From: Zeus faber
Lineage: Eukaryota > Chordata > Actinopteri > Zeiformes > Zeidae
Direction of reading: 5' to 3'
Assembly (NCBI GenBank): GCA_960531495.1
Contig: OY482854.1
Location: 9,698,128-9,762,127, forward strand
DNA: 64,000 bases
Of this stretch, positions 1 through 14,969 are shown piece after piece. The stretch's first letter is position 1, and the number at the start of each line of letters is the position of its first letter. The notes beneath the pieces are model-generated. The model had not been told where the DNA came from, searched no databases, and saw nothing but the letters and a program-made list of their open reading frames with translations. A program made the position numbers and the translations under genes.

Positions 1-17
1 ACACACACACACACACA
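1..17. repeat. (CA)n microsatellite, cut by window edge
   Basis: Perfect AC dinucleotide run that starts outside the window. Confidence 0.9.
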
Positions 18-895
18 TAAACACTCACCCCTCTATCGCCCACAGTAAGTGTGAGCAGGGGGCTGGTTTCGCCGCATCTCCAGGGAGACTAAACGGCTTA
101 ATCAGAAACAGACTGAGGGAGCGAGGGAGGGAGAGAGGAAAAAGAAGATAAGAGGCAGAAAGGTGCTGACGTAAGAAATTAAAAGAGGAGAAAGAATTGG
201 AGAGCAGACAGAGAAACAACGGTGGCATCCAACATGTAGAATGGAGCGTTTTAATTTCAGAATTCTTTGTGCCTGTGACGCTCTGACTCCGAGTGAGGGT
301 GGTTGCCGGCTGACAAACAGTCAGGAATCCGCACAGGAAAAGGTTGTTGCCACGAAATGAGCCATGAAGGTGCAAACCCATTTATTGAGGTCGCCCACAG
401 TAAAATCCCAAAACCCCGGTGAAATGTGAAAGAACTATATAACATAAAAAAATAAAATATTATTTACAGGAATAGTTTGAGCAGCGTTTCCACGGAGCAC
501 GCGGTCATAGGTCTGCACAGCTCAGCAGCCTTGTAGTCTGAATTGGTTTCAGCCATCAAGGCAGGCCACTCCCACTGGACCATAACCTTATTCATTTACC
601 AACTGATCCACACATTTAATAAACACACTGTATGAATGTAATAATTAACAAATACAATTTTGTTCTGACAATTTATAGTATGTAGTGTACTATATATACT
701 GTATATCTACATATACATTATGTAATAAAAAAAGAGCCTTTAATTAGAACCGTGCAGGCGCATCCCACTGCACAGGTTTGCAAAAGGGGAGCTAATCACT
801 GCATTCTCACCAACCAGGAAGTACTGCAGATGGTGAGGGACAAAATGCAGCCGCAACAATTGACATAACATTGCATTGTTATTCTGTGTACCAAA
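18..895. other. Non-coding stretch, no gene seen
   Basis: Short open frames exist on both strands, but none has protein-like composition or splice context. The part beyond 420 is AT-rich. Nothing else is recognised here. Confidence 0.5.
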
Positions 896-1330
896 TAGGG
901 CCATGACGATTACATTACGCACAAGTTCATTACCGTCATCCCCATCAAAGAACAAAATAGATATATATTTTTTTGCATTTCATTTTTCTGCTGGTGAAAG
1001 TTACAGGAGTGCATGAAATAAACAAATAATCATTTCGTTTTCATCGTTGACTGTCTTCCAGCCGATGTTCAAGGGCTTCTGCAGAAACATAACTTTTCAG
1101 TTGCTCCGCTCGTCCCTGGAGGGACAGTCCATTAAACATATGGCGGATTTCCTTTGTGTGTGTCCGATTATTATGAATTATTTCTAGGGCTGCACTCGCC
1201 TAACAATTTTGTTAGTTGAATCGGATTCGGCAGTTCAATGCGAAAATTTGACTATTCGGCGGGGGGCAGAGGAACCTTCCTCCGTATCCTGTCCCGTTAA
1301 AACATAAAACAACTAAAAACCCACTGTTTT
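896..1330 (+). mobile_element. hAT-like composite repeat, copy 1
   Basis: The left edge (AGGGCCATGACGATTACATT) resembles hAT-type ends. The block then runs through GCTGGTGAAAGTTACAG, a GGAGGGACAGTCCATTAAAC segment and a TCCGATTATTATGAATTATT segment into a second end, AGGGCTGCACTCG, at about 1,187. The same order of segments occurs inverted at 37.9-38.3 kb. No transposase remains. Edges are approximate. Confidence 0.5.
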
Positions 1331-1560
1331 TACACTGATCGTGGCAAAGATCTTCGCGATCGGGGCACACTGAGAGCCGTGGTCGCGTCCGTGTTTTGTT
1401 TAGGCAGAATGAATAATAATCCTTGTTTGAACCTTGTATTTCTACTCTTGTATTTCCAGCTAACTAAGTACGCCTATGTTTGCTGTACACATCGCCGTGA
1501 GTAATAAGTAGTGGTGCACAGACGCCAGACTCAACGGATGCAAAACAAATAAAGATCAGT
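1331..1560. other. Non-coding, nothing recognised
   Basis: Low-complexity-free sequence without an open frame or repeat I can name; it may belong to the repeat on its left. Confidence 0.4.
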
Positions 1561-3618
1561 AGAGCTGTCAATCGATTCAAATATTTAATCACAATCACAT
1601 GATTGTCCACAGTTGTGGACTAATATAAGTGGATTAATTGCAAATGAATTACATTTTTTATCTGTTAAAAATGTACCTTAAAGGGATATTTTTCAAGTCA
1701 TTCATATTTTTTACGCCATTGTAGTTTGTGTGTACAACCTTCACACAGAGACGGCGTGTGATGTCATCCACTGCACTATCGCGAGGCTACAAACACAACA
1801 TCCTGGGGCCCTCATTGTGATTTCATGCATGTTACATGTCATACATTTTAGAAAGTAATTGCTTAAAACATGTAAAAAGATTCTGTACTGAATTGCGGAG
1901 TTAGACCGCAAAACTGTATTAGTGGTCCTGATGTTTTGGGCGGGCCTATCAGGGACCTGGCATGGCCCCCCCAAAACACTGTAGAATGAGTGGTTCTCTC
2001 GCTCAATCGTGACGTGTTACTACGGCCTACACTAGTTTGCTGTCTAGCTGTGGCGCCATTGTCCCTCCAATGCATCTTCCCTGGATGCCAGAATGCACAT
2101 AACAGCTCAGGCTCCTTATTTACATTTCTGTTCTGCTCCGAACATGGTGGCTCCCCAAGCTCCTCGCGCTCCCGGACAGCAGGGCGCTGTCCCGGCTTTC
2201 CCTCTGAGCCGGGCTCTGAGCGGGGTTCTCCCCAGATGCACAAGCATAAGGAGCTGGAACGCTGTCCCACCGGACAGCAGGGCTTTGTTCCACGGAACGC
2301 ACGGGGCTGGGGGAGCCGGCACGCTCCCCGCAACAAATATCCTATTTTCTCATGTTCTATTTTTAACTTCAGAAAAATGAAAAACAGGCTGTTACTGGTT
2401 TTCTGATTTTGGATTTGTATACGTATGTATTGGATTAGTGTTATTTGATTTACTTGAGAAGGCTGCACCTCTCCCGGATTGGGTGTGGTTTCAGCCGGAC
2501 ACACCCCCAGCCTCTCAGAGCAAAGGGAACTGCCTTTTTTTTTTTTTTCACGATTTTGAAATGCATCTTTATATACTTATATATGTGATTATAAACATAT
2601 ATATTATACACAGGTACTCCTCACTTAACGACCTACCTGTTTAATGACCGTTCAGACTGACGACCAGCTCTCCCACCAGTTGGTATTGTGCGCTGCGTAC
2701 AATAGCGCGGTGTGCGTGCTGTGTGTGCGCCGTCTCAGCGTCAAGCATCTCATCGCGCCATCACCTTTTATATATTTTATACACTATATACCCTATTTAC
2801 ACTGTATACACTTCATCTCATCACTGTTCTCAGTGTCAGTGTCGTTCCCGCAGTCTGTCAGTCTTCACTACACAATGGCCGCGCCCCCTTACCGTGAAAT
2901 AACACGCGTCCTCACTCATCGACCAATTCGCTTAACGACCTGGTAGTACGAACGGAACTCCGCCGTTAAGCGAGGAGTACCTGTATGCGATTTTTTGAAT
3001 CATTCAAATTTGTAAATAAAACTTATGTTCTGTGGTGTGACAAACTCAGAACACGAATTTATTGTCGCTTAACAGGGAATTTAACGATGGGTAAGACAAG
3101 GGGCAAATGGTTATAACAACAGAACATATGTCCCAAGTTAATATAGGTCTCCGAGGTCCCCAAAGCATGGTTTTTACGATTTTAGGCAGTTTTTTTTCCA
3201 TCGTCTGCATGGACAGTTGGAATTAATTCAAGAAGATCTATTGCCCCGGTCTCTGCAGTCAACAAAGCACTTCCCATGATTATCTCTTGGCCTCGATGCT
3301 AGCGGGTCCAGTCCTGCTCCAGCTGTGGGGGGAGTTACTCCGATGGAGGGCGGTTCTAAATCTACTGACGTGATGAGTATTACTGGGATGACGAATATTG
3401 GGGCAGTAAAGCTGGCTTGTTTTAGGACATGTTTTCTGAAAGAGGCAGATCACAATAAACTGACTGGGTTGCCTTCTTTCACAGTTTGTGTGTTAGTAGG
3501 TCCATCAGAGACCAAAATGTATGTGCACAAGCAGCGAAAAGGGGAGTTTTGCATAATAGGTCCGCTTTTAAACTAATATGCGTGAACATGTTATTATCGC
3601 GTTAACTCTGACAGCCCT
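1561..3618. mobile_element. hAT-like non-autonomous element
   Basis: The left end AGAGCTGTCAATCGATTC and the right end, which ends GTTAACTCTGACAGCCCT, are imperfect inverted repeats of a kind common in fish hAT elements (AGGGCTGTCA start). No transposase frame is visible. The GC-rich stretch 2,050-2,330 inside gives long but unconvincing frames on both strands. A palindromic MITE is nested at 2,611-2,983. No clear 8-bp target duplication was seen, so the two ends may not be from one insertion. Confidence 0.5.
2611..2983. mobile_element. Palindromic MITE nested in the hAT-like element
   Basis: The ends are inverted copies: CAGGTACTCCTCACTTAACG on the left and CGTTAAGCGAGGAGTACCTG on the right, one mismatch over 20 bases. 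The similarity continues further in (AACGACCT on both arms). It has no coding capacity. The target duplication is unclear. Confidence 0.7.
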
Positions 3619-4236
3619 TTTTTAAAGTAAATCTAAGAAGTGTCTGTCAGAAATACTATTGTTATCATATTTTTTTCCCACAGTAAAAAAAACCAAAAAC
3701 GTCCATGAGCCTTTTGAAGGATTTGAGTCATCGATACCATTTGCCCTTGTAATGCGACGCACCTTGCCGAGAAGCACGTTGACCATTAACGCGCAGAGGG
3801 AGAAAGAGAGAGAGAGAGAGAGAGACAGATTGAAAGAGAGAGACAGACAATTCCATCATCACGGCAAATTGGACAACAGAAAATCAATTCCAGCACAAAC
3901 AAACAGGTAATATATATTCCCTGGGGTGTGGAACCGGGGATGGATGCAGATAAATTACCATCGCTGTGTCCTTGCGCGGCGTATGGTATAACGGAGCGGT
4001 GGCGTTTTGACTGAACTGTGAGATACCATCCGCTTTGTTTATTAACACCTGGGATGTTCGTTGCATGAAAAGTAGGACTCCCCTTGATTATCTTTGAGGT
4101 AAATGCCTTTTTGGGTCCTCCTGCTTGCCGTCTGCCCTGCAGGCCTTTACACATCATCCAATTCTCCCTCGACCATCCTCCTCCTCCTCCCTACATCAAT
4201 GGACTCATTAGCTGCTGGTCTGACATATTAGTGATG
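3619..4236. other. Non-coding stretch with a short (GA)n run
   Basis: A (AG)n run lies at 3,805-3,824. No gene or mobile element recognised. Confidence 0.5.
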
Positions 4237-5221
4237 TGTCAGAAGGAGGGGGAGAGGAGAAGAGAGGAGGAGAAAGGGAGAGGAGGGGAGGAGAGGGGGA
4301 AGGGAGAGGAGATGAGAGGGGGGCGAAGAGGAGAGGCTGGAGAAAAGGGGGACGGCGGAGAGGAGACGAGAGTAAATGAGATGGAAGGAGAAGAGGAGGG
4401 GAGAGGATGAAGAGGAGAGGAGTGGAGAGAGAGAGGAGGAAAGCAGAGGGGAGTAGAAAGGGAGAGACGAGGAGGAGAAGAAGAGAGGAGATGATAGAAG
4501 AGGGGAGAGGAGGAGAGGAGAGGAAGAAGAAAAGATGAGAGCAGAAGGAGAGGGGAGAGGAGAACAGAGTAGAGGGCAGAAGAGAGGAAGCATGTGGAGG
4601 GGTGAAGAGGGGAAAATGAAGGAGAGGAGAGTAGAAGGAGAGAGGAAAGGAGATGAGAGGAGCGAGAACAAGGAGAGAGGAGAGAAGGAGAGACTAGAGG
4701 AAGGCGGGGAGGTAAAAGGATAGGGGAAAACAAGAGCGGAGTGAGAAATGGGGAGAGGGAGAAGATGGTAGGAGATAAAGTAGAAAAGGAAGAGAGGAGG
4801 CAGGAAGGGAGAGAAGAAAGTAGAGGACAGGGGAGGGGGGAGAGGGGGAAGGGGGAGGAGAGCAGAAGAGAGGAAAGAGGAAAGAGGAAGAGGAGCAGAG
4901 AAAGGAGGAGAGGAAGGGGCAGAGAGGAGAGGGCGGAGAGGAGGGGGAAAGATGAGGAGAGAGGGGGGAGAGCACAGTACAGGAGGAAGAGGGGAGTAGA
5001 AGGGGAGGGGGGATTAGAGGAAGGAGAGGAGAGGAGAAGAGTGTAGAGGAGGGCAGAAGAGAGGAAGCATGTGGAGAGAGGAGAGGAGAGGGGGAAAGAG
5101 GAGATGAAAAGAGATGAAAGGTGGAGAGTAGAGGAGAGGACAATAGAGGAGAAGAGAAGAGAAGAGAAGAGAAGAGAAGAGAAGAGAAGAGAAGAGAAGA
5201 GAAGAGAAGAGAAGAGGTTGA
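4237..5221 (+). repeat. Polypurine (GGA/GA-rich) tract with pentamer array
   Basis: About 1 kb in which the plus strand is almost entirely A and G. It ends in a regular (GAAGA)n pentamer array at 5,150-5,215. An internal duplication is visible: the segment GGCAGAAGAGAGGAAGCATG occurs at about 4,577 and again at about 5,052. Mirror-symmetric purine tracts like this can form triplex (H-) DNA. The long Ser/Leu-rich frames on the minus strand are artefacts of composition. Confidence 0.9.
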
Positions 5222-5358
5222 GAGTAGAGGAGGGAAAGATAGTTGCCATGAGGCTACTGGCGTAAAGCTCTGACTGGCTCAGCCGGCGGAATTAGAGCCA
5301 TAAAAAACAATGACTGTTGGGCCCTTCCACTGATGATTACCTGAAGGCCCTCAGAGGA

Positions 5359-5481
<123 letters not shown>

Positions 5482-6567
5482 CCTTCACGCTAATTAGAAA
5501 AAGAGGGGAAACAAGTGAGGGAACCTAACCTCTCCCTCTCTCCCTCCCTCTCTCTCTACCTCTCTCTCTAACAAACACTGCCATGACTCTAATGAGGCCC
5601 CCTGGGAATAAACCCCTTTCCCAATGGATCATTTCCACTGGCTGGCCAGGTGGGCACTGGTTTCACCCCACAGAGGTACGTAAAGTTAGCAACCATGGCA
5701 ATTGCAACCCACTGAGAACAAGGATCTGAGGGGGACAGTCAACCCTGCTTATTTGCTAAAATTTGTCAACTGAGCTAAATAGAACCAATGACAACAATTG
5801 GACAACAGGTCTTCATGATATTCTCATATGTTGCTCTTCTCCAATCTCTGTATTCAAATAAAGTATCTTCTCACAAAGTTTCAGTCAATTGGTGGAAAAT
5901 ACATGCCAGACATTATCAAGAAATGGAAATGATGCTTCAGGTGATGGGGATGGTGTGGTTTGAGCAGCTACACCCGTCCTCTGTCTAGGTAATTGGGCCC
6001 AGGATCAGTGTGGCTGTAAATCCGTTGCTTGTTGATTGGTCTCATGAGCAACGGGCAAAACCCCCATTCCCCCCCACACACACAGGAGAGCCCTTGTCAT
6101 GATGTTGTGGTTAATTATCAACCCCCACATGACAAGAAACTGATTACATGTTACTAAACCACCAATATTTAAGGTATATGTATTAAATAAATCTTTTAAA
6201 AACGTATGTTATAAAACCCCCAAAAATAAGTAATAAAAAGAACATAGTCTTCTATAGAAACAGGCCTGAGCAGAACACCTGCCTAAGACAGCTGACACAA
6301 GAGAAACTGTCAAGGTCATGTCCGCACAAAACACCAGCAGGAAACGGGAACTTGCCCATATTTGGTAAAATATGACGTAAGCATTCCAGGAACTGTGACA
6401 GGGCCTTTTTGGGAACAGGGGATGAGATCACAAGACTGTAATTGGTTCCCTGGGACATAGCCCCAAGACTATGATTGGTTTACTGCAAGGAGGAAGTCCC
6501 TGGTAACAGGACTAAGATTGGTTCCCAGCGCTGAAAAGGGGCAGGACATGAGAACTTTGTGGGTGTA
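5482..6567. other. Non-coding stretch, no gene seen
   Basis: A pyrimidine-rich patch lies at 5,528-5,570. The remainder is mixed sequence with only short frames. Nothing recognised. Confidence 0.5.
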
Positions 6568-7840
6568 TGTGACCCACCACAGCAAAACCCACTGTCTCGC
6601 GCATTTCTAGAATCGCCAGCAGCAACCAAATAAGTTCCTTTGTATTTTTTTTTTCTCTCAACGTATTTTCAAAACTGAGTTTGATCTATAAATAGTAGAA
6701 AAATGTTAAACCGGGGAGTTAAATATTCCTGTTAGATTACATGGGGAAACACAGCTCACTTATCGAGACGCTGAATAGCACTGAACAACGCCGATCGATG
6801 GTTTCCTTTAAAGCGAGCATCCAGGTGAAGATCATTCCTCCATATTCCATGTGATGTGAAGTCACAATGTGAAACAGTTTTGATAGAGTTCAACCTTTAA
6901 ATCGTAAAAATTTTACACACAAATGGAGACATCAGTGTGGAGGGGGCGTGTACCAACGTCTACCATCAAAGAAGAAAACTTGACGTCATCACTCACATAA
7001 AAAAGACGAGGATCTGGTTTAACTTGTCTGAGAAAACTTTTGCCTCCATGTTGTTATGGATTACGAGAAGCGGGTGGAGGAAGATCTAAATCATTTCGCG
7101 GACCTTAATCTGACTAGTGCGACAGATCCAAGTCAGTGTAAGCAGTGTGTACTGGACATTATTTTCTGCGATGATAGTCACTTGTCCGACAGCGACGCTG
7201 AGAACGACAGCGCTGCTGAATCTGATATTATCCAGGACTTGGGGAACATTTAAACAGCAGATTTCAACCTAAATATGATGATGAAACGGGATATTTTCAA
7301 CAACCACCGGAGGAGACCAACAATACGGCCGTTGCTGTTACAACGGAAGAAGTTGATGACGTGATGAAGTCCATTGAGGTTGGTGATTGGCAGATATTCA
7401 GATTTCAGATTTCAGATTCCCGAGACTCATATTATTGATAGACTCTACATTTTGTTGTGTTGTCCGTACTTTTAAACTCCAAAATAATTCCACTTTTATA
7501 AAACATGTATATTCTTACTGTTAAATAAAAGCTTTTTTAAAAACAAAAATAGTTTTGTGTTGATGACGCTGTTCAACATTCCCTCAAAACACATGAACAA
7601 AGCAGGGATTGCCCCATTCACCAGGATGTTAAGAAGCCATGTGGCTTTGTTTGTCCGCCAACCCCATTTGCATTCTGGGAGCTGGCTGAATGAACCAAGT
7701 GTGGGAAAAACTTTGAAGGTGATCATCTCAGAAACATGGTTTGCCACACCCTTGTCATATCTGATTCTCCACTTTCCAATGATGAGAAAAAAAAAAAGTT
7801 GAAAGCCGCCTAATGACCCTAAAGTATGCGGTGGGTCACA
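6568..7840 (+). mobile_element. TA-flanked DNA element, copy 1 (longer form)
   Basis: The ends are TGTGACCCACCAC and GCGGTGGGTCACA, inverted repeats with one mismatch over 13 bases, flanked on both sides by TA (6,566-6,567 and 7,841-7,842). The same left and right sequences, with the same internal order, recur at 20,683-21,490. This copy carries about 540 extra bases (about 6,840-7,370) that hold a broken acidic ORF. TA duplication fits Tc1/mariner or another two-base-duplication superfamily; I cannot assign the family from sequence alone. Confidence 0.75.
7056..7438 (+). pseudogene. Broken acidic ORF of the TA-flanked element
   Basis: An ATG at 7,056 opens a 65-codon frame rich in Asp, Glu and Ser, with a cysteine cluster (QCKQCVLDIIFCDDSH) and an acidic run (DSDAENDSAAESD). 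It ends at TAA 7,251-7,253. A second open frame, shifted by one base, begins there and runs to TGA 7,436-7,438 with similar acidic character (KYDDETGY, TTEEVDDVMKSIEVGDW). The two probably formed one N-terminal domain before a frameshift. The DDE or other catalytic region is absent, so no function can be assigned. Copy 2 of the element lacks this whole segment. Frequent Asp/Glu after a start codon is typical of several transposase N-termini, but that is inference. Confidence 0.5.
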
Positions 7841-7842
7841 TA

Positions 7843-8515
7843 TACGGAAGAAGAAAATCCATTGTTTTTTCCTCCACTTTTTTTGAGGCCAGAATAGGAT
7901 AGAAACGTCATCCAGAGATCCAGGACTCCTTACTGGCCAGAGGTCTGGACTTTTTTTAACCACGACAATGACATGCTGTCCATCTGCTCCTGGGCTTGTT
8001 CCACCTAGCCCACTTGCGACAATAACCTGGTGTCTGCAACCACATTGTCTGCATCTGTGTGCTGGAGGTCCCTGAAAAAGCCACTTGGGTGGCGTTTGAC
8101 ACGCAAAACTGCCACAGTGACAAATTGCTGTAATTGTTCCACAAACTAATCTCCATCTTCCCTTACTGTTTTCCAGACAAGGTTATATGTTCCACATGTT
8201 CCAAATTTTGGTATCACTATTGATGAAACCAGTGACTCAAGCCCAAACTGTTCTCCGTGTAAACCAAAATAACCAACTATCAAGGTTATGTTGTCAAATC
8301 AGGGTACACAGAACATTATGGGAACAATCACATCGGCTTTTTCTCGCAAAGTCCATCTGGGTTTGGGGGAATGGTGGGTCATACTTGGCAGGCTCGCTGC
8401 CTGGATTTTAAACCAAGCCCTCATCTATAATTATAATTAGAATTATTATAATTCCCTTTAGGTGGTGTTCACTTTTCTCCACTTGCAAGTCCAAGTACAA
8501 TCCAAGATCGCAGGC

Positions 8516-8521
<6 letters not shown>
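7843..8521. other. Non-coding stretch, no gene seen
   Basis: Only short frames without protein-like character on either strand. Confidence 0.5.

Positions 8522-8582
<61 letters not shown>
8522..8582. repeat. (TA)n microsatellite
   Basis: About 30 uninterrupted TA units. Confidence 0.95.
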
Positions 8583-8584
<2 letters not shown>

Positions 8585-8929
8585 GTTGGTCTGGTTTTGT
8601 TTTCTAAATGCTGTATATAGATTCAATTTATTATTTTTAATTTTATTCCTATTTTAATTTATTATTCTTATTAGGGGTCCAGCCCCAAGACCCCTATAGT
8701 TTTTGGTCACGGAAAATTACGTCATGAGTCTATGAATGTTATGGAAGCAACAGACCCATGGACATGTTGAATAAAATAAAATTTGGATTTGAGGCAGTTC
8801 CGACATGCCGTCCTCCGAGTTTGATCCAAATCTGTCCTTTTTTGTCAAAGCTAGTGAAAAACTCTGCATTTCTTATCTCTGGTCATCTCTGGTCATTTAT
8901 GGTGTATAGTGTCATTGCTTAAGATGGCG

Positions 8930-9422
8930 GCGTGCAGCACTAGTTATCGTTCTTGGGGTTTAAAAAAAAAAGGAATTTAAGCAGAAATACAAGCATTTTA
9001 AAGAAGAATGCACTGGATCACCCCTACACCCCTGTCCACAACGCGTATCGCGCTGTTTCCCGTGCTGCGGCGACCACGTCTTGCTCCACCTGATCCCTGC
9101 ATACAGGCAGAAGGTCAAACTGCCTAAACCTGTTGCAGCAGCGGAGGATCTACGAGTGCCTGGACTAGTTATGACTGTCTTGAATTTGCTCGCTGCGAGT
9201 CAATGTGATTATAATAAGCTCTGGAAACCATACAGACATTGCATATTACATAGTTTGGAGGACAATTGTATTTTCGTTGAACATTATATCATACCAAAAA
9301 CACTAAAACCAGTTCTGAGTTTAAATAGAGATCAGAGTGAGAACTACTGTATGCCTCTACGTCTATATTTATCTGAAAATCCAGCAGCCATCCATTCAGC
9401 ATACATTTGTATTAGTACTTAG
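8930..9422 (+). mobile_element. Possible LINE remnant
   Basis: AAGATGGCGGCG at about 8,932 resembles the YY1-type motif often found near LINE 5' ends. A 113-codon frame at 9,081-9,422 begins with a segment (LIPAYRQKVKLPKPV) that recalls the linker between endonuclease and reverse transcriptase of jockey/CR1-type LINEs. No catalytic motif is present, so this is weak. The frame could also be chance. Confidence 0.25.
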
Positions 9423-10158
9423 ATATTACGCCAAATCCCACATGAATGGTGCTGTAATATAAATGCTATACTTCATAGTCATAGCCAGATATGTTGCCAT
9501 TATAACATAAAGGTGTATTCAATTACTGACAATTCAAAAGACTGAAATACGCTCCGAAACCTTGACGAAAGGGACTAGCCTTTTTCAGGACATGAAAACG
9601 TCTGGTGGAATAAAAGACAATGTTCTCGGAAGAGATTATAATGCAATAACAGAATTGCCAAGAAAACATACCTTCTGTAATTCAACATTGGAATAATCGT
9701 ATGCTGAGGTGTTTACTGGCTGTATTGGTGTTAAACACTCTAACTTTATATATCCAGGGCCGGCTAGCCAATTGCACTTTTATACGTTTTATGATATATA
9801 TTTGAAGGAAAATCACAGTTACATTTATATGCCCTCAATAGTTTGGTCAGTATCATTATGCAGCTTTTAGATAGATCAAATCACACAAGATACAGTATAA
9901 AGAGTATTTTTTTGTACTTTTTGTTGCCGCCAGAAATGTTCTCATAGTTTTGTCAATACAAAAGTTGTTCATCAAGGTCTTAGGTATATAATGAAGCCAA
10001 AATAGTTGATGAAATCTGATGTCTAAATAGGTAAATAGAAAGTTTTATCACAACTGTTCACAACTTCATTTCAGTTGCCCCAAGGCGTGAGAGGAGCCAT
10101 TTGCTAATGACCTGAAAATTCGAGGGTCGACTACTGACTGTGTATTGCTACCTGCAGC
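9423..10158. other. Non-coding AT-rich stretch
   Basis: No gene or repeat recognised. Confidence 0.5.

Positions 10159-10187
<29 letters not shown>
10159..10187. repeat. (TA)n microsatellite
   Basis: About 14 TA units followed by a T run. Confidence 0.9.
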
Positions 10188-10191
<4 letters not shown>

Positions 10192-10208
10192 TTTTTTTTT
10201 CTTCTATT

Positions 10209-10700
10209 TGTAGTATGCCCAACACTGCCCAGGCCCAGCCCTGCCTTTCTGTCCCCTGGTCTCCTTATGTGTCTTTCCCCCCTTTCCCTCTTTTATCTAG
10301 TACGTCCATGTCTATACCTGACAGTGCAGCGTGGGCAAGGCTCCTGGTTCCAGGTCTGGCTGGCACAGCTGTTCCTCTTCACAGTCATCACCACTCTCCA
10401 TAAGAACCCCGGTTCCTCATCCAGACCTTGTCTGATCAACGCGTTGAATGCTTGTGTATTTGTTGCTCCTTGCCTCGTCTGACCCTGTCCGCCCCTCATC
10501 TACAGAAAACCTCCCTCATGCAAGCCTGTCTGCCTGCCTACACCTCACCACCCACCTGTCCACACGCCGAGCCCTGTGCCTTCAGCCTGCCCACCCAGAC
10601 CGTGAACGACCCACCTGCCCTTTATTCCATTATCACATAATTTTATTCCCCCTTTGTAAATAAACCTTTTATACTTTCCCTGTGGTGCGTGCTGCCTTTG
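10209..10700 (+). mobile_element. Possible LTR or 3'-end fragment of a retroelement
   Basis: C-rich, pyrimidine-biased sequence ending in a poly(A)-signal context (GTAAATAAACCTTTTATAC, about 10,657) and then GTGCGTGCTGCCTTTGCG. This resembles the 3' part of fish LTR elements. No paired repeat or terminal TG/CA could be fixed, so the call is tentative. Confidence 0.3.
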
Positions 10701-10719
10701 CGTCCAATCTGCCTCATTC

Positions 10720-10806
10720 ATGAGAAGCACAGTCTCTGGAGTTTGCCAAAAAAGCATTTCACTACATGCTGTACAGTGCAATATGTATGTGACAAATTAA
10801 TCTTTG
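10720..10806 (+). mobile_element. LINE 3'-tail fragment
   Basis: CATTTCACTACATGCTGTAC followed by TATGTATGTGACAAATTAAT and CTTTGAATC has the form of the 3' terminus of a common teleost LINE, whose tail reads TGTGACAAATAAA. The minus-strand LINE end at about 49.6 kb has a related tail. Confidence 0.4.
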
Positions 10807-13350
<2,544 letters not shown>

Positions 13351-14925
13351 AGAAACATGACCCAGTGGGTGGAAATACCCACAGCTTTCAAGATGGCTGC
13401 CCTTTGAATAATCAGTGTCCATTCCCATTTGCCTTCCCATTTGTTCCCCCATGTAGCCGGCCTGGTTCAGCTCCTCAAACACGCCAGAACCGGGCGGATG
13501 GCGGCCTTTCTCTAATACAGACTGGCGATTCAAGCCGAGTCGAAAGGAGAGGAAGAAGCAGAAGAGTGAGCCGCCTGATGGAGCGTAATGTGTGACACGT
13601 CTCCGTCAATAAGCGGAACGATCGCAAACACAATCTTCATCACCATCATCGCGAGCGGTTATGATCGTCAATAATCAGCAATCGCAGCCATAAAGCCGAC
13701 AGCAGCGGAAATAATAAAAATGCGAACAGAGCGTGGATGTAATTGCATGAAGCATCGGGAGTTTGAGGGTTTTCACTGCGAGACAATATAATGTCACCAC
13801 GGGAAGCTTAGAGGAAAGAACCTAGACTTCATCTGAGTTCAACTGTGTGTTAGAATGTGTGTTACAGGTCTCCAGACTAACTTTTTCCACTAGTTGCACT
13901 GGTGCTCCCTACTGAAAATTTCAGGAGCACCACTGAAATCGACATGCAACGCAACACATTTACCATCCATTTTTTCCCTTACTTCCCTCCCTCCCATTAC
14001 TTTATTATGAAAGTTTATTATACTTTATTATGTTGTGTATTACTGACGTTATCGGTATTGAAAACCTTTACGACCCGCCTCTTTTATCCGTTTGGCTTAG
14101 CGACCACAATGTGACATTGATGAGGCCGTTGTTGTTTGGCACAGGAGAGGGAAGCGGCAACGCGTCATACGTACAAGCGTCGGGTTTCCAAACAATGTAA
14201 GCGAAGGCGCGTGTGGTGGTATCGGAGCATCAGAGGGCGGATATTTAAATTGGCAGCTCGGCACGGCGCTGAATTGAGGCACTGAAATCTGCCTTGCAAT
14301 TTGGCCCGGTAGGTACCGGTCGTATAGGAACCGGGGCCGTAGTAGTACCGGGTTTTGTTACCCAGCCCAAAAGTCCTGCGAGTGATCATGTTTTGATGCA
14401 GCGTGAGCATGGAGAGGAGGGGCTATTCAGAGACGGGTCTGTTGACAGAGAGATAGAGAGAGAGAGAGAGAGAGGGACTGAGGGAGGGAGGCAGGGAGCA
14501 AGAGGGAGGGAGGGGCTGAGCGAGTCCATGCGCTGCATGCAGCTCCACGATGAAATACGTTTTTACACATTTTAAATAGAAAAAAAAAAATTTAAATCAA
14601 TGAAAATGTGGCGGTTAATGTTGATATTGTGGACACGTCGAGAGTCTCAGCTCTCCATCTCTCTCTAACTCACTCTGAATCACACAGACGCACGCACGAA
14701 CACATACACACTCACACATACACACACCAATTCTCTCCCCCTCGATTTATTCACATGATATACGATGATGTTGAAAATAAAATAAATAGTTTGTATATTT
14801 GCAAGTCGCGCTGGCAGTCCTAGCTATAAAATTTAAGTAGCACCATCTCCAAAAATAGTCGCAAAATGCAAACTAAATGGTTGCAGTTTGGAGGTCTGTG
14901 TTAGCAGTAGTGTAGCAGAAGTGCA

Positions 14926-14928
<3 letters not shown>
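13351..14928. other. Non-coding stretch with (GA)n run
   Basis: An interrupted (AG)n run lies at 14,446-14,475. No gene recognised. Confidence 0.5.

Positions 14929-14967
<39 letters not shown>
14929..14967. repeat. (TG)n microsatellite
   Basis: About 19 TG units. Confidence 0.95.

Positions 14968-14969
<2 letters not shown>

Noticed and set aside
1863-2504. 213-codon minus-strand frame inside the hAT-like element
   Set aside because: No transposase motif or domain. The middle is GC-rich, and frames overlap on both strands.
4239-5249. 336-codon Ser/Leu/Pro-rich open frame on the minus strand
   Set aside because: It is the translation of the polypurine tract's complement. Stop codons are rare there because the strand is C/T only; other frames are equally open.
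14294-14575. 93-codon plus-strand frame
   Set aside because: Its middle is a translated (GA)n run, and no domain is visible on either side.
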